From contig NC_079202.1 of the NCBI RefSeq assembly GCF_026745355.1, positions 38,590,543-38,654,542 of the forward strand: DNA of 64,000 nt, given 5' to 3'. Shown here piece by piece: positions 47,635 through 60,779 of the stretch. This DNA is from Beta vulgaris subsp. vulgaris. Lineage: Eukaryota; Streptophyta; Magnoliopsida; Caryophyllales; Amaranthaceae. Position 1 is the first letter of the stretch, and every line of letters starts with the position of its first letter. A program made the translations under genes and the position numbers. Below the pieces are notes generated by a model. It saw nothing but the letters and a program-made list of their open reading frames with translations. It was not told the origin of the DNA and did no database searches.

Positions 47635-48892
47635 GGGATATTATTTGAGATAATCCTAACATATAAGTCATTTTATCAAATATTCCCGACATTTTCACCC
47701 CTATTGCGGACAATTCTAAACTTGTATTTTGTCATTAAAGTTAATAGAATAACTAATAGTGTTAACTATTTAGCATTTACAATCAAAGACTTACTTTTTA
47801 AGAAGAACAAATAATAATAATTAGTGTTATCCATCCATCCTCTCTCCCCTTCACCACCCCCTAATTCTCTCTCTCTCCTCCTTTACCTTCATTGTTAGGC
47901 CACTTGCTTGGTACTTCTCCTCCCCATCCATCACAACCGTCGATCCTATCCAATACACAACATTAACACTGTAAATTAATTCTCAAGCATAATATTAAAA
48001 GCTCAAAAGAGGAAATAATGATAGATTTTTTAATAAAAAAAAGCCAAAGCTCTAATCTTCAATACCAAAAGAAAAATCTAGATAATAGCAACATCTAGTA
48101 AATTCACCAAAAACATGATAGTAATCGTAATAAATCTAAAACCACGACCCCTCTATTAAAGGAGCAAAAACTCGTGAAAAATTGATGAAAGATACTCCTA
48201 GATGAGTGCCGAAAATTTCGCCTACACAACCGCCAAAAATCTGATGAGGATTGGAACGCCAATAAAGATGACGACATTTGGGCACCAATAAAGATCTGGA
48301 AGTCTTAATTTGTTCATGAATCTTCAAAAATTCCATGATGGATTTCGAACCATCATGACCCAAAATCGTTGCAATTGAGCTTCACCTGTAATAATCTTTA
48401 TGAAACTAAATTTTGATAAAATCCCTAAATTTGATTTATATTTCAAATTGGTTGATTTCTTGTGGCTTATGTTCGAACTTTGGATTCAATTTGTTCGACT
48501 TCGAACAATCTTAAATAGCCCTAAATTGAATTCCATTGTTGCAAAGATCGATTTTTTCTTTCGAAATTGCTTTGCTCGTCTTGTGTACAACAAAATGAAG
48601 ATGAAAGGGGGTGTCTCGTGGTCGTGCTAGTCCATGGTGGATGCAACAATTTTTTTATGAGGTCGATGGAGGAGAGACAAAATCAGGGGTGATGTAAGAA
48701 AGAGAAAGGATAAGAACATAAATAGTTAAAAAAATAGGTTTTAAACTATAAATATCAAAGTGTTAACATCATCCAACATTCCGTTAAATTTAATGACAAA
48801 ATACAATTTTAGGGTTATCCTTGATATGGGTGAAAATGTTGCGGTTATTTGGAAAAAGGCATGTATGTCAAGGTCATCTGAGATGATATCCC
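47635..48892. mobile_element. Non-autonomous MULE with long TIRs
   Basis: 1258 bp. The left arm starts GGGATATTATTTGAGATAA; the right arm reverse complement starts GGGATATCATCTCAGATGA. Both continue through ACATTTTCACCC and TTGTATTTTGTCATTAAA over about 150 bp. Flanks TTTGAAAAT (47626-47634) and TTGTAAAAT (48893-48901) match at 7 of 9 positions, consistent with a decayed 9 bp MULE TSD. The internal 1 kb has no transposase and no gene I recognise. Confidence 0.8.
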
Positions 48893-48901
48893 TTGTAAAA
48901 T

Positions 48902-49621
48902 CTATTTTTTTATTTTCTTTAATGACATCTCGATATCCTATCTGCTTAATAAAATGGTGAGATTATATGCTTTATACCTAGGTTTTAGATAATAACCAAG
49001 GAAAATTATGCTTTGGGATTCGGGAGAACTCCAAGCTCTATTTGGCTTATTGGTAACATTAGATATACCGTTAAAGAAGTGTTAATAAAACTTTCTAAGT
49101 ATGATTTATTTAAATAAGTCATTAATAATTCTCGAGTTCTAAGTAATTGTAACATTATTTAAGTTTGATTCTTACTGCGTGAGGACGATTGTTTAGAAGC
49201 TTATTAAGTTTTGATCTTTTATTGCTACTATAACTTTGCGTTTCAACGTGGTGGTAGTGCTCATGAAACCTTCTATTTTATATGGAGAACTTTCAAGAAG
49301 ATGGAGACTATGGGGGTGTTCCATAACGTATCGTATTCCAAAAAAAACGAACTAAAAAGTGAAAAAGAAAAACACATAAAAATATATTAAGGGTGTAGGC
49401 AAACTTGACTTCTAGACTAACAAAACTTCATTGCAAGATTCAACTATCAGCTTCAATTGAGCTATTATATTTTTGCTAAATTTATCACATCTTATTAATA
49501 TTATACCTAACAAGCTTGTATATCATAGGACAGGTCAAGGCCCCCTTTAACACATGATGTGTCATATTTATATATAGTTTTTAGGTACATTTAGGTTGCA
49601 TTTTAGAGCATTAGATTCATA
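48902..49621. other. Intergenic, nothing recognised
   Basis: AT-rich, no conserved frame or termini. Confidence 0.5.
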
Positions 49622-49626
49622 TTTAG

Positions 49627-50985
49627 TGTTGTATAATATGAGCACTATAAGAGGGCGTGAATTATAGTGAGAGAATAAGTGTAACTTTTTGCGGAATTAA
49701 AAGCTAGCTAGGGAACGCACAATGAAAACACAAGAAATTTTAGCTAGGAAAAACTTCCTATGCCCAATTAGGAAGAAACAACCTCGACCACAAGAGATTT
49801 TAACTCAAACTTTGCATCATAATAAGCCAACAACTCTGTTACAAACCTATTAATTCTCTAGAGCCACAACCTGAGTTCCTAAACTCAAGTTCCCAACAAC
49901 AGTTCCCTCTAACTATTGTTCCTTTCAAACTTCACTGGAATTTACTTTCTCTTTCCCTTTCTCTTGCTTCACTCAAAACTTTCTCACACTTACATGAGTT
50001 CACTCAAACCCATTATACAAACAAATACAATTTCTGATAACTATGGAAGAGTAAAAACAAAAGATCGTAAGTATGAATTCTCTTGGGAACACGACACTGA
50101 CACTTAGACAACTTAGGATTTTAAGCTGTCAAACACAAATTAATCTTGGGATTTAGGCGCCTATTTATAGAGTAAATAGCCATGAATTAATTTTCCACTA
50201 ATTAATCCACTAACCCCATGATCTCCACTAATTAACTTTACTTGGGAATAAAGAAGCTAACCCACTATCTCACTTAGAACGTGTAACAATGCAAATTACG
50301 TGATAAGTGGTTACTTGGTGAATAATTAAACAATTAAAAAAATAATCTAATTTAGGAAAAATATATTTTCCATTTATTTTAAATATGTCCTATAAGAAAA
50401 TCAAATTTTATTTAAAAAATAAAATCGTGTTATTTAAAATAGGAAAGATAAGATTTTAAAAATAAAATAATATCTTTTTATTTATTTTTGAATTAAAATA
50501 AACTAAATTAAAATCTTTTCCTAACTAATTTCCTAGAATAGTGGATCTTATCCTAATTAAACTAGGACTCCTAAATTTCTTTTAAACACTTAACAGTACT
50601 TAGGCGCTTAACATTTATTAGGTTCAGATTTTCCTAATTTAGTTTCTAAGTCAGTTCCCAATTGAAGTTCCTAAGATGTGCTAGTATCTGTTCCTGTCAT
50701 GGGAACATAACTTAGTTTCTTTGAGAATTCAACACCAAACATCTTATACCTTTACTCGACCTTAACATGAAATATATAATAAACTCTAATGTATTCTAAT
50801 CTTCATTCCAAGCTTGATTCTTCATCTTAGGAACATCTTCACTTTGATCTTGATTAATTCTTCTTTCTTTAATCTTCGATCAAGTATTCTCTTTGTTCTT
50901 CCATGAATAACCTAGCAACATCACACATGAAATAATACAAGTATGTATTTTGTGGTCAAGTCATCTTCAAAACTTAGGGTCAACA
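49627..50985 (-). mobile_element. Solo LTR of a SIRE-like copia element
   Basis: 1359 bp, plus-strand ends TGTTGTATAATATG and AACTTAGGGTCAACA, flanked by perfect TTTAG (49622-49626, 50986-50990). Read on the minus strand it begins TGTTGACCCTAAGTTTTG followed by GATGACTTGACCAC, which resembles SIRE-type LTR starts. It has a TATA box (CTCTATAAATAGG, complement near 50161-50173). No internal domain is present, so it formed by recombination between two LTRs. Confidence 0.85.
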
Positions 50986-50990
50986 TTTAG

Positions 50991-52104
50991 GTTCATTATT
51001 GAATTATATCTTAAGTTATGCTATTCTACTCTTATTCGATAAGTTTTCTTGTTTAATTATTTATGAGTTTCATGTAATGAGAATGTATTTGAAGTATGAT
51101 CAGGTAAATTGAGGATTATTTGGAATGAAGGTGTGATGCATAAAGATCGTTTGGATATTTCATAGTACGAGTTTGAGCTAAAACAAAGCATAATATCATT
51201 AGAAGAATTATGGAAAAGGAGTCACATCTACTCTTCTGGCCGTAACTTTTGATGTGTTTATGATAATTGAATAATTCCAGCATATTTGGTAACTATAATT
51301 AATGAGCTTTACAATGATAGGCGGCATGCGTCGACTAGGCTTCCAGTCAATAAGTTATGCTTTTCCGAAGTTGAGACTGTTTCTGCTGGAGTCTGTCATC
51401 ATACTCGCTGATCACTAATCCGCCCGTTTAATAATTTATTCGAGACTATTTTTATATTCTAACTTACTTTCCTAATCATATTAGGTTACTTAATATTATT
51501 TAGATTAGGAAAAACTCTTCCGACATTATTACGTTATTTTTCCTTATTAGGTTTAGTTTAGTTTTCTTCTTCCTTTTCCTCTCTAATTTTTTTAAGAGTA
51601 AACCCTAATTTTATCCTTCTCCATCAATTCATTAATTAGTTAAATACCTTATTTCTCTTTCTTGGATTGATTTCTTTAATTATGTTTTCTTCTATAGATG
51701 TAGTTTTTAATAGTTATTTCATGATAGAGTAGTTTTTGTTTCTAGGGTTTGGGAATCCGTGTGTTATATGCTATCAATATTGATTGATATTATTTATGGT
51801 TTTATTAGTCATATAATTGATTAGTGTTTTTATTGTTAATCTTGCTACTTGATCAATTGTCTGATTAAACTTGCTAAGAAAGAGTCATAGATCGAGAGCT
51901 AGTACTTTTTAGAAATTACCTTTAATTAGCAAATCTGAGCATGTTAGAGACCGTACTGCATATGTTGATTTGAGAACACTAAGACTCGATCGTAGGATTA
52001 ATCTGTGCTCTAAATATCTTATTAATATAACTATTGATGATATTTTTGATATATTATAGTTATAAACATGGTGAACCATTGCGCTAAATCTTTTAGTTTG
52101 ATTT
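50991..52104. other. Intergenic, nothing recognised
   Basis: AT-rich sequence with short unremarkable frames only. Confidence 0.5.
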
Positions 52105-52508
52105 TGTAACACCCCGATAACTCTATCTTTTCAAAAATACCTTTGCAATATAAAACATAGAGAATTTTTTGTTTGGCAATTCAAAGATATTATTGATAAC
52201 CAAAAAAAGTGTAATGATACAACCTATTAATACCAAGGGAAAAGAGCAAAGGAAAGAGCTCCCCTTACCTTCTAGGAAGGGCCTGAGACCAACAAATCAA
52301 AAGCCCTACCCTTCTAACTCTGCACACTAGCAGAGACACAAAATTAACCCATACAACTAACAACTAAGAAGCTGCCTAGTATAGTCATTACATCTACTAG
52401 CAAAACGAAAACAAATCTGGCTAAAATTAGCTTCAGTATCCAGCATAAGACCACCATAAACTTTAGCATTCCTTTGGCGCCATATCTGGTACATTGCTTC
52501 TGCAAACA

Positions 52509-54692
52509 TCATGCAATATAGTTGGCTTTAGCACCTTTCCTCTTACTCTTCATAGCAACAACTTGTATTTCTTCAGCAAATTGTCTTATGGTCATAGCAA
52601 CTTTCAAATGTTGCTGACAGACTGTCCATATGTTCTGAGAGAATGTGCATTCAAAGAATAAGTGGGGTATACTCTCACAAGCAACATTGCACAATGGACA
52701 GAAGTTTTCATATGTGATCCCCCAGGAGAATAACCTATCCTTGGTAGCAAGTCTACAATGGAGAATAAGCCAAGCAACAGATAAAGCCTTAGGGCTAGCT
52801 TTATTGTTGCAAACAATTCTCTTCCACCTCACATGTTCATGCTCACCCTGCATTTGTAAGTAAAGTTTCTTGATTGAAAATGCAGTAGACTGAAGCATAT
52901 GCATAGCCTGAAGGTCATGAAATACCTCTCTGCTCTCCAACACCTTCTTCATGGACCATGACAGTCTATTAGGTGTTGCCATAGTGAGGATGTTTTGCTG
53001 TTTAATATAATATTCATGCATCCATTTGATCCATAATCTGTCTTGCTTTTGACAAACATCCCAAAAATGCTTAGCTACAATAGCTTTGTTCCATATAACA
53101 AGATTCTTGATGTTCAAACCCCCACAACCTTTAGGTAGGCAGAGAGACTCCCAAGCTATGGGAGCTTTCCCGGAGAAAGAATCCTGGCCAGTCCATAAGA
53201 AAACTCTACAAATGCTTTGAATCTCTTTAAAAACCTTCTTAGGGAGCACAAGCTGTAGTCTTGCAGTATAAGAAAGCTTTTTAACAGACCAAGCTCTAAC
53301 TCTAGTCATGGTCTTTTCAATCAATGGTTTACACACATTATAGAAAAGCATTCTAGTTATGAGAGGCACCCCTAGGTACTTAAATGGTAAGCACCCAAGA
53401 GGCATATGCACAACAGATTGCATAATATCTCTTTGATTCATCTCAACCCCTCCAATGTAAAGGTGACTTTTATCCAAGTTTGCTTCAAGACCAGAAGCTT
53501 GTGAGAACTTGGAAAAAGCATCAAAGACAAGCTGCAAAGAAGCCCTATCTACTCTAGCAAACATCAGTAGATCATCAGCAAACATCAAGTGGGTGATGTT
53601 AAGTTTCTTACATCTAGGGTGGAACTTGAAGCTAGGAACATACTTCAACTTTTCAAGGCATCTAGACAGGTATTCCATCCCTAAGGCAAAGAGGAAGGGA
53701 GACATAAGGTCTCCTTATCTCAAACCTTTTTTGGCAAGGAAAGGTTTGCATGGAATGTCATTTATAAGAATGAAGAAAGAAACAGAAGTAACACAAGCCA
53801 TAATCCATTTCACAAATTGAGAAGGAAAACCAATCTCACACATGACAACTTCTAGGAATGACCACTCAATGGAATCATAAGCTTTTTTCAGATCAACCTT
53901 CAGCATGCATCTAGGAGAGATATGTTTAGTATTATAGCTTTTAATAAGCTTTTTAGCAAGCAATATATTATCGGATATATTCCTTCCAGGCATAAATCCA
54001 CCTTGGGCAAGGTTAACAACACTTCCAATCATACTCTGCATCCTGTTTGTCAAGATCTTAGCAATTATCTTGTATATCACTGTGCAACAAGCTATAGGTC
54101 TAAAGTCCTTAACAAATGATGGGTTGAGGACCTTAGAGATAAGTGTAACAAGGGTACAATTGATTTCAGGCAAAAGTACACCTGACTCAAAGAATTGAAG
54201 CACAACAACACAAACATCATGTTTTACAATATGCCAAGCTTTCTTTAAAAAATGGCTAGTAAAGCCATCAATACCTGGAGCTTTATCATCATCAATTGCC
54301 CACAGTGCTGCTTCAATTTCTTGCACTGTAAGAGGGTGAAATAGGATGATAACCTGAGGACCAGACCTCAGCAGTGAAATGTCCATAGAAGGCAGATTGG
54401 TAGCAGTAGTACCAAGTAGGCTATGGTAAAAGTTGAGCACCTCAACTTCAATATCAGCAGTAACAGCTAATTTATCCCCAACAGCATTATAGAGAACTTC
54501 AATATTGTTCTGCAGAAATCTCTCTTTCATAGCATTAAAGAAGAATTGAGTGTTAGAATCACCATGCTTCAGCCACATAATTCTAGATTTTTGTCTTAGA
54601 GCAGATTCTTCCACATTCAATAGCTTATGCAATAACAAAGTGCACTCTTTTTCAACTTGAATAAGCTCAGGACATGATGGAGATCTCTGCAT
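52509..54692 (-). pseudogene. LINE ORF2: reverse transcriptase and C-terminal zf-RVT
   Basis: 54692-53715 covers the RT fingers and palm, with VKDFRPIACCTVIYKIIAK, GGFMPGRNISDNILLAKKLI and DLKKAYDSIEWSF. 53705-52509 continues with MSPFLFALGMEYLSRCLEKL, catalytic FADDLLMFARV, PLGCLPFKYLGVPL and a zf-RVT block with CPLCNVACESIPHLFFECTF. The two halves are separated by one stop, GLR-stop-GDLMSPF, where relatives have glutamine (CAA to TAA). Apart from that stop, this region reads intact over about 720 codons. Confidence 0.88.
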
Positions 54693-54736
54693 CTGAGTCT
54701 GAACACTCTGTAACTCCTCCCTGCATGACCAGGGCC

Positions 54737-55834
54737 CAGGCCCGGTCCTGAACTTTTTGGGGCCCTAGGCAAAATAAAATATTAGGACCCCTTAAAAATG
54801 CAATTTATAATAAAACAAATTAAAAACATATGACAGTAGTTATATAAAAATAAACTCGTTGTTTAAGCGAATGTAATTTTACAAATAAAATTACTAAAAA
54901 AACATGAGATATATTTGACACATCACTTGGCAAATTAGGTTCATTTTGAACATCATTAGATTCAGTTGGGCCATTATTTTCATTATTGTCATCAACTTCT
55001 TCATTCAAATTTTCATTTGGGTGGTCTTAATTCTCATGAACTAAATTTCTAACAACAAATCTGTCAATAGCACCTTGCTATGATTTTAGTAACTTTTCAG
55101 CAAGTTTTCTCTTTTTCCTTTTTTCACTTCCAGATAAATATTTTTTAGGCAACATATTTGCACATAAGAAAATAAATCAAACACTCAAATCAAATTACAA
55201 GAAAATTAGAGAATGAACTGATAACACCTTGATCAATGTGTATGAAAATTAGCAAACAAGAACCACTGTCGGAACGCCGGAACGGGAGCATACCACCGTC
55301 ATGAGGCAGAGAAACCAGAAGCGACTCGACATAATCCGACAACCTTCAATCGACAGTCAGCCAAAATTCCCCAAAAAAATTCTTAATGTCGAAATTTCTT
55401 AATAATTACAATTGATTGAGAGTAAAATTTATGAGTAAGCATTATACAAATGCAAGTTTACCCTATTTAAATTGTAGAAAAAAAATTTCGTTGCTATAAT
55501 AAAGAGGAGGTTAAAAGCTACATTTTGGGAATTATGAAAATTTTTCATGATTTTAATGGTGATTAAAAAAAATTATGGAGAGTAAAAAAGGATTAAATTT
55601 GGGTCTTGGAAGGAGAGAGAAAATAATAAAGGGTGAAGAAGATGAACAGATGAAGCATTTCGGAAATTGTGACTTGGGTTTGACAGCACAACCCTTTCTC
55701 TCTCTTGCCTAGTTATAGTTCACGCCCCCTCTACAAATATTATTGCCAGATTTTTTTTGTTTTTCACGATGGGCCCCTTGTAGGCATGGGCCCTGGGCCA
55801 TTGCCCCTTCAAACAAGGCTCAGGGTCGGGCCTG
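54737..55834 (-). mobile_element. hAT element with ZMYM-type transposase N-terminus, inserted in the LINE
   Basis: Ends CAGGCCCGGTCCTGAAC and the complement of CAGGCCCGACCCTGAGC are inverted repeats. TGACCAG occurs outside both ends, the remnant of an 8 bp TSD. The minus strand from 55155 reads MLPKKYLSGSEKRKKRKLAE, then stops, then NLNEEVDDNNENNGP. This matches my memory of the N-terminus of plant zinc-finger MYM-type hAT proteins. The rest of the transposase is absent, so it is non-autonomous. Confidence 0.7.
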
Positions 55835-55835
55835 T

Positions 55836-56595
55836 GACCAGCCATGTGATTGAAGAATTTAAAGGGCCTACCTTTGCGCTGAGCCCTCTGAGCACATTGA
55901 AACATCAAAGGAGAATGATCTGAAAGTCCAGCATTCATTTAATCCACAACCACATGAGGATACTTAGTTATCCATAGAGAATTAACTAAGCCCCTATCAG
56001 TTCTAATACTTATTCTAGCATCACCAGTGCCTTTATTGGACCAAGAGAAAAAGTGACCACATGATTTAAGTTCACTAAGATCAGAGGTAGTAAGCAGCTG
56101 ATTAAAATCCTGGGTTTCATAATTAGAGACTGGAGCACCATTATCCCTATCCCTAGTGGAGAGAACAACATTAAACTCTCCCATAATACACCAGGATTCA
56201 TGAATACTTTTATCAAGATTACCAAGATCCACCCAGAGACTTTTCCTATCATCCACAGTGTGAAGGCCATACACCACTGTGAACAACCACTGATCACCTG
56301 ATTGTTTATCACCTACCCTACAATGCACTACTTGAGAAGTTTTAAGTAGGATTTAAATAGAAACACTGGAAGGATTCCAAGCAATCCAAATTCTTCCTCT
56401 ACTAGAAGCTTCATAATTATGCACCCAGCTCCAACTATTACCAAACTTCTTCACAACTCTATCTTTATTATGAGCTTTAACACGAGTTTCAAGCAAAGCT
56501 ATGAGAGACACATGATGTTTTCTCATGAACTTTTTTATTTCTCCTAGCTTAAGAGGGATATTCAACCCCCTTACTTTCCAAGTACACACTATCAT
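55836..56595 (-). pseudogene. LINE endonuclease domain
   Basis: Minus strand from 56595: MIVCTWKVRGLNIPLKLGEI, LIALLETRVK, WVHNYEASSRGRIWIAWNP, then a stop. It resumes with WCIMGEFNVVLSTRDRDNGA, FFSWSNKGTGDARISIRTDR, another stop, and LSDHSPLMFQ. These are the apurinic-endonuclease motifs of L1 ORF2 (N, E, GDFN as GEFN, SDH). The hAT insertion cuts the linker to RT. Confidence 0.85.
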
Positions 56596-58117
56596 TGACT
56601 TGGAGTAAGAGTGAATGAGCTACTCGCAGCTTCATCCACATTGTGGATAACCGCACCAGGCCTTTCAACTTCTATAGCATCTTTTCCCTTCTGTCCTCTA
56701 GTGACAATATTCCATACCGGAGCCTGTGTAGGAGCTTCAGTCCTTGGACCCTCACTAACAACCCCAACTACTACCCCTGTAGACTTGCTCATCACTACAA
56801 TAGCACTAGTTGATTGCTGAGCAGCATCAGCTGTAACAACCCCACCTACTTCCTTAGTAGGCTTTCCTTGAATCACTGCAGTATCATTAGCTAATTGCGA
56901 ACAACATCAGCTGCCTCCCTAGAACTCTCCTGGCTACTTACAGGAGCCCTTGCAGATGTAGTCTAAGCTACTTTAGGGACCCATCTCTAAATAGGCTTAG
57001 GCCCTTCTTTTCCTTGTACAACTTTCTTTTTAGAACAATCATGCCCAATAGTATCACACTTAAGACAGTAAGAAGGACCCCACTCAAAATGTACTTTTTG
57101 TTTAATGACTCTCCCAGAACCATCCTCTATACTCACACTCTTAGGTAGATCTTTAGTTACATCCACTTCCACCAACAGCATTTGCTGGTGAGTTGTACAT
57201 TCATCAGCAAATAGAGGAACTCCAATCATGCTACCAATTCGACTTAGGGATTCAGGACCCCAGTAATTAAGGGGAAGATTATACAATATAATCCACAGAG
57301 GCACAACCCTTAACACTTCAGCTTGAAAATCAAAATCAGGGGTCCAAGCCTTAATTATCATAGGTCTACTATTAATCATGTGAGGACCAGCATATAGGAT
57401 CTCATTTCTATCATCAACTGAAGCAAACTTAATGATAAAATACCCTTTATCATGAAGAAATATCCTAGGTTTGCCTACATGGTTCCAGTGCTGCTCTATA
57501 AACCTAGTAAGAGCCCCAATTGAGGGAGTCTGACCCACAACATACAAAATAACAGCAGTAGACCAAGCTTCTGAAAGTTTATCAACTTCAGATTGATCAA
57601 GTTTAGCCACTTTCTTACCTTCTTTTAGTAGTGGAGGAACAAACTTGAGAGATGCTCCCTTGGAAGTGAGGGATTTACCCGCTGCAACATCAGCCCATTT
57701 TGGAGCAGAGGCATTGTGCCTTCCTTCATTCTTCTCAGCTGCACTCTCCATAATCTCAGAATAAACATTCTCCTGCACCTCATTACCATCAGCTAGAGAC
57801 AGGGGGTTTTCAGGTGTACTATTAGCCACCTCATCATGGATGCTAGTAGTAACTACTTCAGGGGATTTACAAAGAACTTTCGGAACCACCAGAGTTATGG
57901 CAGTTGCTGGAATGGTTTTATGAGCCCTAAAAGCCTCATTAATGGCATCTATCGCAGCCTGAATCGCAGGTGAAGAATGAACAGGAAGCTCCCGAGTTAC
58001 TGTTCCATTGCCTTGGGGGTTCTTCGGACTCTGATTTTTCTCATTAGATTTATGTGTTTGTGGCTCCTTACTTTGCTCAAATTGTGGTGAAAATTGGGGT
58101 TTTTTCCGGCGGCCCAT
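56592..58117 (-). pseudogene. LINE ORF1 (gag-like, DUF4283 and zinc knuckle)
   Basis: ATG at 58117 opens a 376-codon frame. It has a basic, proline-rich N-terminus, a DUF4283-like region (LSEAWSTAVILYVVGQTPSI, KGYFIIKFASVDDRNEILYA, PLWIILYNLPLNYWGPESLS; about residues 180-330) and a knuckle-like YCLKCDTIGHDC at about 355. The frame stops at 56987 (KPI-stop-RWVPKVA-stop), where relatives continue. A C-terminal remnant follows in another frame (56876-56592). So ORF1 is mostly intact but truncated by nonsense changes. Confidence 0.8.
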
Positions 58118-59207
58118 CGCTGATAGGCAACGGCTAGCTTAAACCCTACACTATCGCTTTTTCACCATGGAGAGAAAACCCTAAGAAGCTGTGTATTATA
58201 TTAAAAAAAACATAACATTGAATTACCAAAGCATTATCGCCCGTTTGATAATGTATCGGCTTATTCAGGATTTTGCAGCGGAAAACATATATAACTAAAC
58301 TTCATACTTTAACTATAATCAATAAACAAAGTACTTAAAACCAACACACTATAAATGTTAACTTCAAACCAACTTAATATAATATGTTCCTAATAAAGCA
58401 ATAGATAAACAATCTGCTACACAAGCTCTCCATTCCCAGATCCCCATGATATAACATCTGCAAACCTGTAGATGTCAATGCTCTAAAGAATCTGCTCACC
58501 AAAATGGGTCATCACAGGATCAATAAGGCAAAACCATGATCAACATAGACAAATAAAGCACGTAATCAACAAAGTTGAGTACTACATAATAATAATAAAC
58601 ATTCCTAACATGATGCTAATAAATAATAAGCAGGGATAAATAATATTATAACATCTAACATTCTACAGATAACTTTTATTGAACTAACTTTAACCATCTT
58701 TTTAGTACTTTAAAGGAATAGTCATTGGACCGAGTTGTCTAACCAAAACATGCATTCACCTACAAAGACGAAATACGGGCGTGACTCCATATTTCAGAAT
58801 GACCTGCGATATCGGTGAACCTTTGAAAAATAGGAACGGTGATCAATCCATTTCCCATAAAAGCCATGGCACGCTCACCATGAATCTCAACTCCTGATTG
58901 TCCAACTTCAGACGTGCACCAGTCTAAAGTTTATTACTATCCAAGTTACACTTTACGTGATTTACAAGTTATTACTTGTTATGACACACAAGAAACACAA
59001 ACATATATAATCAAACATTCACAACTGAACTCCTTTTTATCTTAGGATTAAATAAGTGATCACACAACTTACAATCCAAGATTAATTCCTTTTATTCCAA
59101 TCTTTCTTATTTGTTGAACCTAGCCAACAACCAACTTACCTTTCAAAGACATAAATTATCAACTTACCAAATAAGGCCCACAATCCTCATAAAGTAGTGA
59201 AAATAAT

Positions 59208-59310
59208 AATACTCCTTCTGTTTCATTTTAATTGTTACACTTTGATATTTTACACTATTCACAAATTTCACTTTGACCTTCATTTGTGATTTATACGCGG
59301 ATGAAAATAT
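59208..59310. repeat. Possible MITE end
   Basis: TACTCCTTCTGTTTCATTTT followed by AATTGTTACACTTTG resembles one end of a Tc1/mariner-type MITE. The partner end was not found. Confidence 0.35.
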
Positions 59311-60779
59311 ATGAAAGTTCCCAACCAACATGCTTGCATCAATATTCTATACAAATATGATATTCAAATCATAATCAACATGTTTGCACACAGGCATAAA
59401 ACATGTAAAATCCAATCATAATAGAAATCACATATGAATTTACAAAGCTTATATACATGATACTATAATTTTCCTTTCTAAAATCATGATACTACATCAC
59501 ATAACACATAGGTATGTATGTACCTTATGTAAACAAATCGGTAGGCCACCTTTAATCACGTAAAAATCACCTACTGAATAATCTCCGCCTAAAACAACCA
59601 ATATAATTCAAAGTAAATACTCCAAATAAATTCCAGCAACTTTAAAATCCTTTAAATCCTCTTTAAAAATATTTAAAAGTTGTTTTTACCATTAAAACTT
59701 CAATTACTTATTTTACCTAGCATAGTACTACTATACTAGTCATCAAAATCCATAAAACTCCATTGATAACAACCTTTCTAAAATTCAAACAACTTATAAA
59801 TTATTAAAACTCCATTTAAACCTACTTAAAAATTTTTAAATTCATAAGTTAAATCAATTTCATAGTTTATAACATGCTACTATGATTTTTCCATATTTAC
59901 CACCCTAAAAATTCATGCTTTGATAATTAAAAATCCAATTTAAACATAATAATTAAATCTGAAATTTTATTCTTTCAATACATAATTTATATAATCATAG
60001 ATTCATCATTAAAATAGTAAATTAAAGTTTCTAATCATAATAAACACTAAAAAAATCATAAAAATATAATCTTTAAATAAAACTGGAGGAGGAAGAAAGG
60101 TAATCAAACCAACACAAAGAATGAAGATGACAAGTCAACTGGAATGTCGTGGCAGCAGTGGCGATGGTCGACGATGGTAAAAAGTGGAGGAGGAGGAGGA
60201 TTTCTTGTTGAGAAAGAAATTATTTCTTGGAAGAGAAGAAAGAAATGAGAGGGAGGAAAAACGTGAAAGAGAGGAGGGAGTAATACCGCCGGTTCTGAGA
60301 GGGAGGAGAGAGAAAGTTTTTGTGTGTGAGTAAAATTTGGGTCTAACATATTTATATGTATGTTTTCCTTTTGGGCTTATGAAAAGGCAATTGGCTTTAA
60401 ATAGAGTTTGATGATGAATAGAATTGATGATAAAAACTCCTAGCATCACTATAATTCCTTTTCCTAGTCCAATTAGTATTTGAATTCCTCAAGCCCATTT
60501 AAGCTCCTTTTTCCAAATCCAAATAGTATTTCAAATATTTTTCAAAGCATGCGCTAACAAAATATTTTAACTTACTTAAATCCTCAAAATAATTCCTTTG
60601 GTTTTCAAAATAGTCAACCTTTTAAATAAATATATCATTTTAAACTAAATTTTATTGAATATAAATATATTTATATATATACACTAAAATATATTTATAA
60701 AATTCATAAATTTACGGGGTTTTATAAATTTTCATAATTTAGAAACTTAATTCTGATTTTTTTTTATCTTGTTTAGTTT

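Larger units (their letters stand above)
52171..58190 (-). mobile_element. L1-type LINE, nearly full length
   Basis: Minus-strand order: leader (58190-58118), ORF1, endonuclease, RT, zf-RVT region, a 3' untranslated part with GGTTATCAATAATATCTTTG, and an A-rich end at 52171. This is the layout of plant L1-clade LINEs. A second-level hAT insertion sits between endonuclease and RT. Flanks show only a degraded possible TSD (TATAAAACATAGAGAA against AAAAAAAACATAACATTGAA). Confidence 0.85.
52105..60726 (-). mobile_element. Long LTR-like repeat split by a LINE
   Basis: The left end TGTAACACCCCGATAA and a right end near ACGGGGTTTTATA look like decayed inverted termini. Without the LINE, about 2.6 kb remains (52105-52170 plus 58191-60726). 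It is noncoding, with a minus-strand TATA box (CATATAAATATG near 60344-60355) followed by a CT-rich leader-like stretch (60330-60240). This suggests an LTR read leftward. 58191-60100 holds no gene. Boundaries are approximate and no TSD was read. Confidence 0.45.
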
